Source of the DNA: Fibrobacter sp.
GTDB taxonomy: Bacteria; Fibrobacterota; Fibrobacteria; Fibrobacterales; Fibrobacteraceae
NCBI GenBank assembly: GCA_024398995.1
Contig: JAKSIE010000016.1
Location: forward strand, 1-42,147
DNA: 42,147 nt
Direction of reading: 5' to 3'
The first letter of the stretch is position 1. Each line of letters opens with the position of its first letter. Under the pieces are notes generated by a model. That model saw only the letters and a list, made by a program, of their open reading frames with translations. It searched no databases and was not told where the DNA came from. Positions 1-9,508 of this stretch are shown here, piece after piece. Made by a program: the position numbers and the translations under genes.

Positions 1-1
1 A

Positions 2-67
2 GAAGGCCTGAAGGCTATCCGTCAGGAAATCATCGAACTCTGCAAGAAGCACCCGTTGTACAAGTAG
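2..67 (+). CDS. glyA: C-terminal end of probable serine hydroxymethyltransferase (partial)
   Basis: The window opens inside a reading frame whose last 21 residues end in LCKKHPLYK before a TAG stop. A tail of the form 'helix, then LC-x-x-x-PLY' is typical of serine hydroxymethyltransferase, the PLP enzyme that interconverts serine and glycine and supplies one-carbon units. Only the tail is present, so the assignment rests on this short motif and is tentative. A strong terminator follows about 40 bases downstream, so this is the last gene of its transcript. Confidence 0.45.
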   Translation, partial: EGLKAIRQEIIELCKKHPLYK

Positions 68-106
68 TCGTAAGGCGAAAGCCGCGACTCTTTGATGGTC
101 TATTAA

Positions 107-142
107 AGAAGCCTCAGGTCAAATACCTGGGGCTTCTTTTTT
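107..142 (+). terminator. Rho-independent terminator after the first gene
   Basis: An 11-base inverted repeat (AAGCCTCAGGT with ACCTGGGGCTT, one G-T pair) encloses a 5-base loop and runs into six T residues. A smaller hairpin (AGTCG / CGACT with a GGC-GAAA-GCC core) lies just before it at about 64-88. Confidence 0.9.
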
Positions 143-224
143 ATTGTTCTTTGCTCTTGTTTTTGTCTTTTCTTGTTGATTATATTGGACAAGTCAAATC
201 AACGTAATTTCTATATTCAAAACT

Positions 225-1064
225 ATGACAGCAATCAGGCTAAACAATGTTTCCTTTCGCTATCCGGGAACCAGCAAGTGGGCTCTTACCAAGGTGAATC
301 TTGAGATCCCCCAGGGAAGTTTCTTTGCTTTGCTGGGACCCAATGGGGCGGGAAAAACAACGTTACTTCGCCTGTTGTGTGGCCGTTTCCCGTGCTTTGC
401 CGGAGAATTGAAAATTGCAGAACCTTTCGTTGGAAAAAACGGATTCCTAGATCCTGCGTCTTTTGGTGTCTTGTTAGAAAATCCCGGGATTTATCCAAAG
501 CTTTCTATTGAAGAATACGTAGAATACTTTGCCGGTTTCTATGGCTTTGGTGAGTCGGGTTCCAGACAGATGAAATGCCTAAAGGATCGGATTCAAACGC
601 TAGCTAAGAAATTGGATCTTCCTGAATTGAATACTAAGATGTCTGCATTGTCTCTTGGTAATCGCCAGAAGGTGCAGCTGCTTAGGTCTATGGCGACTAG
701 CCCAAAGTTATTGATTCTTGATGAGCCTGTTGCAAACCTTGATCCCATATCCCGTGAGACTGTGTGGGGGTTGATTTCGGACTGGCGTCGTCATGAAGGT
801 GGCACCGCCATTGTGTGCTCTCATGTTCTTGCGGAAATGGAATCCGAAGCTACAGATTTCGCCATTATTGATCAAGGCTCGGTTCTTAGAAGTGGCGCCG
901 TGACGGATGTTTCCTGTGAAAATGAATCGGTTAATCTGGAATTTTCTACGGGTGTGTCTATAGAAAAAGTTCGAGAGGCTCTTGAAAAGGCTGGACTTCC
1001 TGCGGCAAATATTAAATCGGCAAAATACAGTTTGTCTGATTTATACCGTAAAACTGTTCAGTGA
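225..1064 (+). CDS. ABC transporter ATP-binding protein (orphan)
   Basis: This is the nucleotide-binding subunit of an ABC transporter, of the ABC-2/export-like class. Visible motifs are Walker A GPNGAGKT at residues 38-45, a signature LSLGNRQ at about 142-148, Walker B LLILDEP at 162-168 followed by the D-loop, and the switch histidine in CSH at residue 200. The last 70 residues look like the accessory domain seen in exporters of the drug or lipid type. No permease gene is next to it: a terminator lies upstream and the next gene is convergent, with only two bases between the stop codons. It must work with a membrane partner encoded elsewhere, or act without one. No clear Shine-Dalgarno sequence precedes the ATG. 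The substrate cannot be told. Confidence 0.9.
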   Translation: MTAIRLNNVSFRYPGTSKWALTKVNLEIPQGSFFALLGPNGAGKTTLLRLLCGRFPCFAGELKIAEPFVGKNGFLDPASFGVLLENPGIYPKLSIEEYVEYFAGFYGFGESGSRQMKCLKDRIQTLAKKLDLPELNTKMSALSLGNRQKVQLLRSMATSPKLLILDEPVANLDPISRETVWGLISDWRRHEGGTAIVCSHVLAEMESEATDFAIIDQGSVLRSGAVTDVSCENESVNLEFSTGVSIEKVREALEKAGLPAANIKSAKYSLSDLYRKTVQ

Positions 1065-1066
1065 TT

Positions 1067-2947
1067 CTAGAATGTCTGGGAAAGGTCGAATGCGAATCTG
1101 CCCCAGGCGAATCCTTCAGGACTCCAATCGGTCAGGTTCTTTTTGAATGCGTAGTCCAGACGGAAGGTGAGGAACTGCCAACGGTAGCGAATACCTAGGC
1201 CAAGGCTTTCATCTGTGGTAGACTTATACTGGGGATCTTCATCCATAATTTTAGTCCAGTCATAGAACTGAACAATCTGCCATTGCTGCACGGATTTCCA
1301 GGGAAGACTCCAGCGGATTTCCTGATTGAATCGAACATAGGTGGGCGTAAGACCTGTGTTGATGACTTCTTCGCCGTTCTCGTCGGTAGATGAATAACTT
1401 GCATAAATACTGCGGAATCGGTATCCTCTAACGGATCTTGAACCGCCTTGGTAGAACACTCGGGCATCGTCTTCGCTAGCCTTTGCGAAGAATCGTCCAG
1501 CGCTTCCGCTGAAGGCTCCGTTGAACGTCCAGAACAAGGGGAAATACACATTGGCCGTAGCCTCTCCGTAGGTGTAGGGATCACCGTAGATAGCCCTGTT
1601 TTCCCATTCGGTTCCGCCCCAGTTTGTGCCTGCGCCGAAGGTCGGTGCAAAACGAACTCCCTTGGTGGGGTTGAAGTAGTCGTTGGTGTAGTCGAAGGTT
1701 AATGCGATTTCGCCCTTCAGTTTAAACATCTGGTTGGTCATCTTGTTCACGTAACGGGCGTCCGCCGTACCACGGAAACGGATGTTGGATGTAATGCCGA
1801 AAGTCAAGTCCGCACGGTTAATGATTTCATATCGTTCTTCAACGCTGTCAGGGTAGGCGGGGGGAGTAATCTTTTCGTGGTTCAACGTCAAACGGTCTTC
1901 AAAACGAATTGCCGTAGGAATGAAACTGAAGGATGTTCCGAAGAGCAACGGATTAGCGTAACCTACGGACATTTCTTGCTTGTGCTGAGCCAAAAGGAAG
2001 TTGCCGTAGAATTCGTTGAACTTTCCAAAGAAGTTTTTGTGCTTAACGCTAGCCATGGCGCCGAAACCGTAGATTTCTTCAAAGAAGAATCCGTAACGGA
2101 GCTCGCCGGGAACACGCTCCTTCACCATCATATGGACATCGGAAAGGCCGTCTTCGCGAAGGGAGTCCGTAAGCTTGATTTGTGTAAAGAGCTGCGTAGA
2201 AAATAGCTTTGACTTGAAGGAATTGTACTGGTCACCGTCAATGGTTTCGCCCTTTGGAATTTTCCACAGGGAGGAAAGCCATGCGGTATCTGTAAGGCCG
2301 GCTTCGTTGTTCTGTTCCGTAGACAAGTTGTTGCTAGGTGTTCTTTGGGTCCTACTTACCATGTTGCCCATCATCACCTTTGCTCCGGGAGTCACATTGA
2401 TTTCAACGAAAATACGTTTCTTTGCTGTATCCAGTTTTTCTACGGAATTTAAATAGGCGTGCAAGAAACCTTCCTTTCGGAATGCTTGTTGGATTGTCTG
2501 CATGTCTTCGGAAATGTCTTCCTGGTTGTAGAAACGTTTTTTGGAAATATTCAGGTCGGAGTTATCAATGTTGATTTTGCTGTTCTCCGGAATGTTCAGC
2601 TTGACGCCGCTAAAGCGATAGCGTTTGCCGTCACGAATGTCCAAGACGTAATTAGTACGGACGCTGTCCTGCCCAATGTACTCGCGCTTAATGTCCAGGA
2701 AGATATCGAGACTGTAGTAGCCGCGGGAGTAGTACAGTGCCTTGATGTTTTCCATGGACAAACGCATCAGGAAATCCTGCTTGGTGGTGTCCATCTGACC
2801 GAAACCTTCGGGCACGTCCAACTGTTCTTCCAGTTGGAAGGTAGAGAATGCCTTGTTTCCGTTGATTTCAATACGCCAAGGATGCTTTCCTTCACCTGCG
2901 AAAAGGAAAACCACAAGAACCATGAGCAAAACTAGGAGCCGTTTCAT
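1067..2947 (-). CDS. tamA: Omp85-family outer-membrane protein, TamA-like
   Basis: This 626-residue protein has a signal peptide (hydrophobic stretch at residues 4-17), an N-terminal POTRA-type region, and a C-terminal beta-barrel. The barrel carries the Omp85 loop-6 motif VRGY near residue 505 and ends in phenylalanine, the usual signal for barrel insertion. Its start overlaps the stop of the upstream tamB-like gene by four bases, so the two are translationally coupled. In the TAM complex, TamA in the outer membrane and TamB spanning the periplasm help assemble outer-membrane proteins and move phospholipid. BamA is the main alternative, but the TamB-like neighbour favours TamA. Confidence 0.85.
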   Translation of the reverse strand: MKRLLVLLMVLVVFLFAGEGKHPWRIEINGNKAFSTFQLEEQLDVPEGFGQMDTTKQDFLMRLSMENIKALYYSRGYYSLDIFLDIKREYIGQDSVRTNYVLDIRDGKRYRFSGVKLNIPENSKINIDNSDLNISKKRFYNQEDISEDMQTIQQAFRKEGFLHAYLNSVEKLDTAKKRIFVEINVTPGAKVMMGNMVSRTQRTPSNNLSTEQNNEAGLTDTAWLSSLWKIPKGETIDGDQYNSFKSKLFSTQLFTQIKLTDSLREDGLSDVHMMVKERVPGELRYGFFFEEIYGFGAMASVKHKNFFGKFNEFYGNFLLAQHKQEMSVGYANPLLFGTSFSFIPTAIRFEDRLTLNHEKITPPAYPDSVEERYEIINRADLTFGITSNIRFRGTADARYVNKMTNQMFKLKGEIALTFDYTNDYFNPTKGVRFAPTFGAGTNWGGTEWENRAIYGDPYTYGEATANVYFPLFWTFNGAFSGSAGRFFAKASEDDARVFYQGGSRSVRGYRFRSIYASYSSTDENGEEVINTGLTPTYVRFNQEIRWSLPWKSVQQWQIVQFYDWTKIMDEDPQYKSTTDESLGLGIRYRWQFLTFRLDYAFKKNLTDWSPEGFAWGRFAFDLSQTF

Positions 2948-5900
2948 TTGTCGTCCTCCTTCGTCTTAGGTTGTTCCTGTGTCTTTTGCGATTCTTCCGC
3001 GTCTTCGCATTTACCGAGTCCAAGCAAGCATGGGTTCCAATAGCGGTAAACGTAGTTAATACCCACGTTCTTTTCTACACGGTTACCGCTACTTTCGGTT
3101 CCTGTGTTGGTCAAGTACTGCTTAGAGATCAGCAAGGCGTTCAACGAGAGAGTGGGCGAGATGTGGTTCTTGTGAGAGTATTCCTCTTCCTGGAAGAAGG
3201 GCAACGTATAGTTCACGCCGAATTGAAGTGCCTGGTCGTATGTGGGGTTTTCGCTTTGGTCCTGAGTGTAGCCAAAGACAAGACTCAAGTTCTTGATCCA
3301 GCGATCCAAGGAAATGGGAACCTTCACAAAGCTGGAATCCTTGTCGTTCATGGAAGTATTTTCGAACAGCATCACCTTCATTTCGATATCGCCGATGTAG
3401 TCGCCGCCAAGAGTCTTGTTGGCTGCTGTTGTAATGACCTTACCGATGGCCTTACCCGCAAATTCGTTCCAGTCTGTATTTTCACCGCTGTCGTCAGCAA
3501 TACAGCCAAGGAAGATGTTGTAGTAGATTGCAGCGGTGGATTCCATACCGCAGTTGGACGAAGGAACAAGCTGCGGGTTCGTAATGGTTCCCTGGAAATC
3601 TAGATTGATGGGGCAGGTTTCTTTTTCCTTTTCTGCGATGTCGTTACAGTAGGGCAAATTCTGGCTGCTGTTCACGTCGATTACGCCGTGCTGCCAGGGA
3701 ACATCGTTCCAGGAAATCTGGAAAGAATTCAAGTCGAATTGATAGACGTCTCTGATTCCGATAAAGCCTGAGTTCGTGTTTGTAATGTCGCCTCGGAGTA
3801 ATGGACGGTTAGTGTTGCCTTGGGCCCACACATCAATGGTCAGGGGGAAGGTTGCGACGGGAGTGACGATGGCGACAGAATCCTTTTGGGTGTCGCTAAT
3901 GTGAACCGCCAGGTTGATGGGGCTTGCTGTAGAAAGTTTTTCTTCTTGAGCTTCCTTCTTGCGAAGCTTAGCTGCATAATTACTGATGGAGGTAAGGTAC
4001 TTGTCCAAGGAGGAAGGCGTTATTTCAATGCTAAAGTCCTTGTAGTAGACAAGCTTGTCAACCAGGATGTTTCCGTAGATGGTGTTGTTGATGATAACGC
4101 CTTCTTCGCTATGGGGAATGCTGAAACCGATTTTACCATGGGCCAGAGCTTCTGCCTTGCCGTACAAGTCGTCATCGAGATTGAAGGCAATCTTTGGAAT
4201 GTTCGCCGAGATAAACATTTCTTTTTCCTTGTCTTCCAGGTGGCCAGTGATTCCTTGCAAAGTCAGCTTGCCCATGCCAAAATCTATAGTGTACTGCTCG
4301 GAAACAACATCCACGGCTTCGAGTTTCATACTGTCGAGATTAAAACGAATAGTGGCGTTGATTTTTTCACCAAGTTCGTTATGAGTACCAGCCTCGCTGA
4401 TGTTTACAAGACCGTCTTCCAAGTGACCGCGAAGATGGAACGGGAACTTTACGTTCATCTTTGGCGGTTGTAAGCTTGTGGAGTCGGAACTGATGTCGGC
4501 CACGATGCCTTTCAATCCTTTCTTCAAGTCGGCAGAAATGTCGATGTGCAAGTCGGTGTTCTGAATTTCGCTGATGGTCTTGGGAATGTACCAAGATCCG
4601 TTGGCATCCACCGTTCCCTTGAACATCAAGTCATTTCCGAAGAAGCCTTCTGCCCAAAGGGTGCCGCCGTTGTCACTGCCGTGGGAGAAACTGACGTGAT
4701 GTTGTTCTCCGAAAATGTTGTCTAGAATAATTTGTGTGTTGCCTGCCCATCCGCCGTTACCGATGTTCAGGTAGGAATTCAATTCTACCTTATCGCCGGC
4801 AGCAAAGGCGTTCATCTTCTTAACGTCAATGAAGTTCTTGGAAATCTTTGCAAAGGCTATGTTGGTGAAATCCAAGTTGCCAATCAAACCTTCGCCTTCG
4901 TTGTATGCAAGTTCACCGGAAATCAGACCGGAGGTTAAGGTACTGTCGTTCAAAGGTTCTAGCAATAGAGGAATGCTGAATTCCTTAGACGAAACCCAAG
5001 CGTGTAGAACCTGGATCGGCAAGAAGCTGGTGGGCTTAAAGTCGGGGTTTGAATCGTTAGGCAAAATGATTGCCGCATTAAGCTGTACGGAATTCTTACT
5101 TTGGGTTACGATGGCGTCGTCCACGAACAAGGTGTCGCCGTTCTGTCGTGCGACAATATCTCCGGCCATTTTGAATGCGTCCAGTTCGCCCTCGGCAGAA
5201 AGTTCAGCCAGACCAATGTTGTTGTCAAAGTCCTGATGCCACTTGCCGGTAATGTTTCCCTTGATCTTGTCGCTGATTTTGATGTCGGCGAAGGGAATCG
5301 TTTCAACTACAGCGCGGTTTGCCTTGGCGTCCAGGTACAGGGTGTCTCCTAGGTTGATGTAGACGCTTGCTTTACCGCCATGTCGCTGAGTAACGTTCCA
5401 TGAAGTATGGGGCGTGTTGGTTCCCCAAATCACGTCGCCGTCAAAGTCGAAAACTTCCTTCGGGGTGTAGAGAACACAGTTTGTGAAAATGATGCCATCT
5501 GTATCCAAAGCCAACATTACCGTTGCTGAGTCGGCGGTCATGTGGTATGCGTAGGGAATGGTGTCGAACTTACCAAGAACCCTAAGCTTGTGCATATCGA
5601 AGGTGCCGTACATTTTGGGGTTCTTCAGAATTACGTTTCCGTGGGTCCAGTCTAGCGCCCAAGGTTCGTAGGTGGCCACGTCGCCTACAAACGTAATCAT
5701 CAGCGAATCATTAAAGTCCAGATTTGCATCGAACTTGGAACCTTGTCTTGTTTCCAGCTTGGCGTCAATGAAATTCCCCTTCTTTTCTGCGGAAACGATT
5801 TCAACATCCAAGGGCATAATCTGGGGACCGAACTTGGCGTTCATGTGCTGGACTTGAGCTTCGAAGGTTCCGTCTAGATTTTTGTCGAAGTCACCGGTGA

Positions 5901-6843
5901 GGTGGATGGTTCCGCCTTCGCCGTTGCTCATGAAAATATCGGTGTTGAATTTGTTCTGGTCGCCTTTAATCTTGATGGTCACGTCTTCCGGTTTCAAAGG
6001 CCATATTTCACCGATGTGAGTTTTAACGGTGGCGTTGTACTTTGTGGTACCTTTCTTTACATCTACGGTGGCTTCTGCATTGACCTGCAGCTTGCCAATG
6101 CCGGGGAGTGCGTCGGGCAGCTTTACTGGAATCCATTTCTCAGGATCGCTAACGGTAACGCTAGTGTTTGTCTTCAGCTGGGTAAGGTTCTTCTTTGGTG
6201 CATCCAACTTTAGGCTTACGGAGTCTTGTTCTGTTTTGACGTTGGCAGTCGTCTTGAGGTTCTCGCTTCCGAAGTCTGCTGTTAAATTGATTGCGGCTGG
6301 GCTTGAAACGTAATCGCCGCTGACTTGCTTGATGGTAAGGCCTACATTAGTCTTTCCGTAGTTCTTTGCCTCAAGCTGGGATATATTCCACTTCATGTCG
6401 TTGGAAAGCTGAACGTTGGCTTGGGCTACGCTTAACTTTACCGGTACGGGAATTTGCAAATCCTCGGGAATGGACGGAACGGTTGTATCCGGTTTTGCAG
6501 TCTTGTTCTTTTCGTTGGATTCAGGAATCTTGACGAAGGCATCCACCGTATCCAAGTCCAGTGCAACACCCTTGGACTCGCCAAGAATTGTAATGTCGAG
6601 AACCGGTTTGGTTATACGGATTGTGGTCCCGTCCATCTCAACTTTAATGGAGTCAAAAGAGTGGGTGAGGAGCCCCTTGTTTTGATGACCATAGGGTGAG
6701 ATTGTAACGCCGGCGATGGTGTGGGGTTCTGCTAGGAAACGTTCGATGAGCTCACGACAAAACCAGACGCCAAGGGCAATGGCGCCAACCACGACCATTA
6801 CTATAAAGGTCGTCCCTGCAAATGTTGAAGTGAGTTTTTTCAA
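2944..6843 (-). CDS. tamB: TamB-like translocation/assembly module protein (DUF490)
   Basis: This 1299-residue protein has one N-terminal membrane anchor (residues 9-29). A long middle follows, made of repetitive beta-rich segments typical of AsmA/TamB bridge proteins, with amphipathic strands expected to form a lipid-conducting groove. The last 350 residues match the DUF490 pattern: a conserved 'GDI, then Y-x-F' region followed by a barrel-like end. The C-terminus has an unusual charged tail rich in Glu, Lys and Gln that could extend past the usual domain. It is the first gene of a two-gene unit with the TamA-like gene. A TATTTTTG promoter element lies 9-16 bases upstream of the ATG. Confidence 0.85.
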   Translation of the reverse strand: MKKLTSTFAGTTFIVMVVVGAIALGVWFCRELIERFLAEPHTIAGVTISPYGHQNKGLLTHSFDSIKVEMDGTTIRITKPVLDITILGESKGVALDLDTVDAFVKIPESNEKNKTAKPDTTVPSIPEDLQIPVPVKLSVAQANVQLSNDMKWNISQLEAKNYGKTNVGLTIKQVSGDYVSSPAAINLTADFGSENLKTTANVKTEQDSVSLKLDAPKKNLTQLKTNTSVTVSDPEKWIPVKLPDALPGIGKLQVNAEATVDVKKGTTKYNATVKTHIGEIWPLKPEDVTIKIKGDQNKFNTDIFMSNGEGGTIHLTGDFDKNLDGTFEAQVQHMNAKFGPQIMPLDVEIVSAEKKGNFIDAKLETRQGSKFDANLDFNDSLMITFVGDVATYEPWALDWTHGNVILKNPKMYGTFDMHKLRVLGKFDTIPYAYHMTADSATVMLALDTDGIIFTNCVLYTPKEVFDFDGDVIWGTNTPHTSWNVTQRHGGKASVYINLGDTLYLDAKANRAVVETIPFADIKISDKIKGNITGKWHQDFDNNIGLAELSAEGELDAFKMAGDIVARQNGDTLFVDDAIVTQSKNSVQLNAAIILPNDSNPDFKPTSFLPIQVLHAWVSSKEFSIPLLLEPLNDSTLTSGLISGELAYNEGEGLIGNLDFTNIAFAKISKNFIDVKKMNAFAAGDKVELNSYLNIGNGGWAGNTQIILDNIFGEQHHVSFSHGSDNGGTLWAEGFFGNDLMFKGTVDANGSWYIPKTISEIQNTDLHIDISADLKKGLKGIVADISSDSTSLQPPKMNVKFPFHLRGHLEDGLVNISEAGTHNELGEKINATIRFNLDSMKLEAVDVVSEQYTIDFGMGKLTLQGITGHLEDKEKEMFISANIPKIAFNLDDDLYGKAEALAHGKIGFSIPHSEEGVIINNTIYGNILVDKLVYYKDFSIEITPSSLDKYLTSISNYAAKLRKKEAQEEKLSTASPINLAVHISDTQKDSVAIVTPVATFPLTIDVWAQGNTNRPLLRGDITNTNSGFIGIRDVYQFDLNSFQISWNDVPWQHGVIDVNSSQNLPYCNDIAEKEKETCPINLDFQGTITNPQLVPSSNCGMESTAAIYYNIFLGCIADDSGENTDWNEFAGKAIGKVITTAANKTLGGDYIGDIEMKVMLFENTSMNDKDSSFVKVPISLDRWIKNLSLVFGYTQDQSENPTYDQALQFGVNYTLPFFQEEEYSHKNHISPTLSLNALLISKQYLTNTGTESSGNRVEKNVGINYVYRYWNPCLLGLGKCEDAEESQKTQEQPKTKEDDK

Positions 6844-6851
6844 CTTGGGTA

Positions 6852-6859
6852 CAAAAATA
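6852..6859 (-). promoter_or_regulatory. TAnnTTTG promoter element upstream of tamB
   Basis: On the minus strand the sequence reads TATTTTTG, matching the Bacteroidetes -7 consensus TAnnTTTG. No matching -33 TTG is seen at 19-21 bases, so support is partial. Confidence 0.4.
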
Positions 6860-6978
6860 GAATTTATAAGGGTTTTTAATGTTTTTGGGGTCCTTGAAAA
6901 AGGGTGAAAATTGATGTAATTTGTTGATGCTCAACGAGTTACGAATATTGACCTTGTTTTAGTGAAAATTTGTGTACT

Positions 6979-7007
6979 AAAAAGGCGGCCCGAAGACCGC
7001 CTTTTTT
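6979..7007 (-). terminator. Terminator of the Fib_succ lipoprotein operon
   Basis: A 10-bp perfect stem (AAAAAGGCGG with CCGCCTTTTT) encloses an 8-base loop and has T runs on both strands. It lies about 40 bases after the stop of the minus-strand lipoprotein gene. The rest of the 6844-7047 gap holds only AT-rich DNA with the tamB promoter region. Confidence 0.9.
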
Positions 7008-7047
7008 GTATTCAAATCAGCTTTACGCTGGGATATTTTATGCCTCT

Positions 7048-7797
7048 TTAGTCCTTGATGCAACGGACAGAACGGGCGGTTTTCTTGTCGTAGGAACGAT
7101 GTTTGACGGAAATGTCACGATCTATGTATCTTGCGCAAGCGTTTCTGGAGTACTTGCCGGTGGGATACATATCGGTGTTTGCGCTAGTCTGGATGAATTC
7201 GGTGGAAGCCCAGAAGGTTGCGGTTTCGGGCTGGGTGTAGTCACCCTTTTCGCCGCGGTAACCAGTGGGCAACACGTTGAACTTGTATTTGTCTACGCCA
7301 GCGTCTCTGGTCCAAACATCCTTGGACTTGAGAGCCTGTGCAGCATGGTCTGCGTCGCCGGTGACTTCAATCAGGATATCCCATTCAGAATCGGTAGGAA
7401 TGTGCCAGCCTTCGGGGCAGATGCCCTGAACCTTGGGTTGAGCGATGGAATCAGCAGCTTCGCAAACAACAACGTAGCCGCATCCGGTTGTTGCGGAATC
7501 CATTGCTGCGGTCCAGGAGTAGAGTCGGCCAAAGGTTTCGCAGTTTTCAGAATCACCTTCAACGCAGGAACTGTTGTCGATGGCGTAGTTCAGGTTTTCT
7601 GCCATCCAAGTCTGATCCTTGATGGTGACAGTCTTGTAGGTCTTGCCGTCGCGGGCATCTTCCATGGTTCCGGTAACGACACTGACCTTGTCAAAATCAC
7701 CGTTTTCGTTATTCTTGTCGTTGGCAGAGCTTGCGCTTTCGGTGGAGCATGCTGCAAAAACAGCGCCCAGGGCCAGTGCGAGGTAGATCTTGTTCAT
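7048..7797 (-). CDS. Fib_succ_major domain lipoprotein
   Basis: This 249-residue protein has a lipoprotein signal peptide with lipobox AACS at residues 14-17, so it is expected to be lipid-anchored at Cys16. Most of the rest is one copy of the Fibrobacter succinogenes major paralogous domain. Hallmarks are the WMAENLNY motif, a C-x5-ENC pair before FGRLYSW, CPEGWHIPTDSEWD, WASTEF, and the closing ARSVRCIKD. The family is greatly expanded in Fibrobacter, resembles C-type-lectin/FGE-like folds, and is thought to act at the cell surface; its exact role is unknown. It lies 11 bases after the stop of the outer-membrane barrel gene, so the two are probably one operon. Confidence 0.9.
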   Translation of the reverse strand: MNKIYLALALGAVFAACSTESASSANDKNNENGDFDKVSVVTGTMEDARDGKTYKTVTIKDQTWMAENLNYAIDNSSCVEGDSENCETFGRLYSWTAAMDSATTGCGYVVVCEAADSIAQPKVQGICPEGWHIPTDSEWDILIEVTGDADHAAQALKSKDVWTRDAGVDKYKFNVLPTGYRGEKGDYTQPETATFWASTEFIQTSANTDMYPTGKYSRNACARYIDRDISVKHRSYDKKTARSVRCIKD

Positions 7798-7808
7798 TCT
7801 TCTCTCTC

Positions 7809-9416
7809 CTAGAATGTAGTGCCGACTCCGGCATAGAAACCAGAGCCTGCGTTTGTGATGTAAGTAAATCCAATTTCCGGACTTAACATGAATTTATCTG
7901 AAATATTGAATCCGTAGAATACGCCAGTGCGGAGTTGGTTCCAGCGTTCTGCGTCATCAATGACAATGTGGAAAACCATGGTTTCGCGGATGCCGAAATT
8001 CTTGTAGCCTACTTCAAACTGTCCTAAAAGCCCTCCGTAGGTTCTTTTGAGAACGCTTTCGAATCCTTCCTTGGATGCGTAAGCCATACCGAACATTCCG
8101 CCGACGCCTGCGGTTACAAACATGTTGGCATCAGGACCGAAATTGTACTTAAGGCGGGCAGCAACCCCGATGTCGGGCATAAAGAAGGTATAGCTGCTAT
8201 TGCAGGTGTTTTTTAGGGGGTCGGAGTCGTCGATACGGTTCATGTAGGCGCAGACGGAACGATTGGTATAGTTGACTACGTCTCCGGTAATTCCGGCCCA
8301 GAAGCTAAAGTGCATTCCCTTGCGATTCGATTCCTCGGCAGCCTTTTCCTCGACGATTTTCTGCTCGGCGATTTGCTGTTGCTTTGTTTCTTCTGCCTTT
8401 GCCACAGCCAGGGAGTCTTCGTCGTAATCCGGTCCGAAGTCTACGCCTTCGGCATTGCCGCTGCCTTCCAGGAACCAGCGGCCATCGACCTTGATTGTGT
8501 TTGCGGGAAACTTTACGCTGCCCTTGTACTGCATGGGAGCGCCATTGGGCTTTTTCACGATCTTTTCGCCGCCGGCGATGACCCCATCCTTAGTGAAGGT
8601 GATTCGCAGGTGGCTATTGTCTACGCCGCTGGAGCTGATGCGGGAGTGGAAAATCTTTGTGTCGTTTAAATAGTAGGCGCTGCGGACGGGCTTTGTAATA
8701 TCCACGTAGATGGTGGGCGCAGCAGTGGTGTCTACCTTTAGTATGGCTAAGGAACCTCTGTTCTTCAGTTCCTTATTCAAGCGTTCAAACCGTTCCAACA
8801 AGAATGGGGCAAAGCCGGTGCCGTCTTGACGGATCACGATATCCTTGCAGGTTTCGCCCCAAGCCTTGGCAATTTTCAAAATCGTTTCGCGGTTTTCGGT
8901 CTGGTACTGGATTGTGAAATTGTAGTTGGCTTCAATCCCTTCGGTCATGGGCTCCAGGGCGACTCCGCCTTCCACATTCAGGTTTTCTTCCTTGGAGAAA
9001 ACGAAACTGGTCAGGGAGTTTGCGCAGGCGTCAATCTGCAGTTTACGATCTTCGAGATTGCGGACAGTTTCGATGTAACCTAGTCTTACCTCGCCTGTAA
9101 TTTCGGCATAATGCTGTTCGAATGCGGGAAGTTCCACCTTGTAAAATGTCCAGCAACTTTCGTCCATGACGTCGTTGATGCTGACAACGGTACATTTATC
9201 GCTCATTTTTGCGATTTTATCCGCTTCTACAAGGAGTGAATCCAGACTTTCGTTGGGGACGTCCAGCTCTTGCTTGAGTTGCTGCAGGTAGGTTTGACGT
9301 TGATGAAAATAGGCTGGGTCCTGGACGAAAATGTTGGCTGCCAGGGTGGTTTCTGCGCCCAGGGCAAAGGACATAAATCCAGACAGCAAAAGCAGATGGC
9401 TGCATTTGAAATTCAT
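7809..9416 (-). CDS. Outer-membrane barrel protein with periplasmic N-terminal domain, unknown function
   Basis: The product has a signal peptide. The start was set at 9416 (MNFKCSHL), although an in-frame ATG two codons upstream at 9422 is also possible. The N-terminal half is mixed alpha/beta and contains paired cysteines. A Glu/Lys/Ala-rich coil at about residues 350-375 follows, then a C-terminal stretch of about 165 residues with alternating beta-strand pattern ending in phenylalanine, as in outer-membrane barrels. I do not recognise the N-terminal family. It forms a unit with the Fib_succ lipoprotein downstream, which suggests the lipoprotein may be a surface partner of this barrel. A TATATTTG promoter element lies about 30 bases upstream. 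Confidence 0.7.
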   Translation of the reverse strand: MNFKCSHLLLLSGFMSFALGAETTLAANIFVQDPAYFHQRQTYLQQLKQELDVPNESLDSLLVEADKIAKMSDKCTVVSINDVMDESCWTFYKVELPAFEQHYAEITGEVRLGYIETVRNLEDRKLQIDACANSLTSFVFSKEENLNVEGGVALEPMTEGIEANYNFTIQYQTENRETILKIAKAWGETCKDIVIRQDGTGFAPFLLERFERLNKELKNRGSLAILKVDTTAAPTIYVDITKPVRSAYYLNDTKIFHSRISSSGVDNSHLRITFTKDGVIAGGEKIVKKPNGAPMQYKGSVKFPANTIKVDGRWFLEGSGNAEGVDFGPDYDEDSLAVAKAEETKQQQIAEQKIVEEKAAEESNRKGMHFSFWAGITGDVVNYTNRSVCAYMNRIDDSDPLKNTCNSSYTFFMPDIGVAARLKYNFGPDANMFVTAGVGGMFGMAYASKEGFESVLKRTYGGLLGQFEVGYKNFGIRETMVFHIVIDDAERWNQLRTGVFYGFNISDKFMLSPEIGFTYITNAGSGFYAGVGTTF

Positions 9417-9444
9417 AAACACCTACAACAAACTAAAAACAAGG

Positions 9445-9452
9445 CAAATATA
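9445..9452 (-). promoter_or_regulatory. TAnnTTTG promoter element for the barrel/lipoprotein operon
   Basis: The minus strand reads TATATTTG, about 30 bases before the start codon, matching the TAnnTTTG -7 consensus. A 9-bp inverted repeat at 9465-9485 sits just upstream of it. Confidence 0.5.
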
Positions 9453-9464
9453 GTTTTTTTATCC

Positions 9465-9485
9465 GTAAGTTTACGATAAACTTAC
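9465..9485. repeat. 9-bp inverted repeat in a divergent promoter region
   Basis: GTAAGTTTA and TAAACTTAC are perfect inverted copies separated by CGA. There is no T run on either side, so a regulator-binding site is more likely than a terminator. It lies between two divergent genes. Confidence 0.5.
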
Positions 9486-9508
9486 ATTACAATAGGGTTT
9501 CTCTTGCA

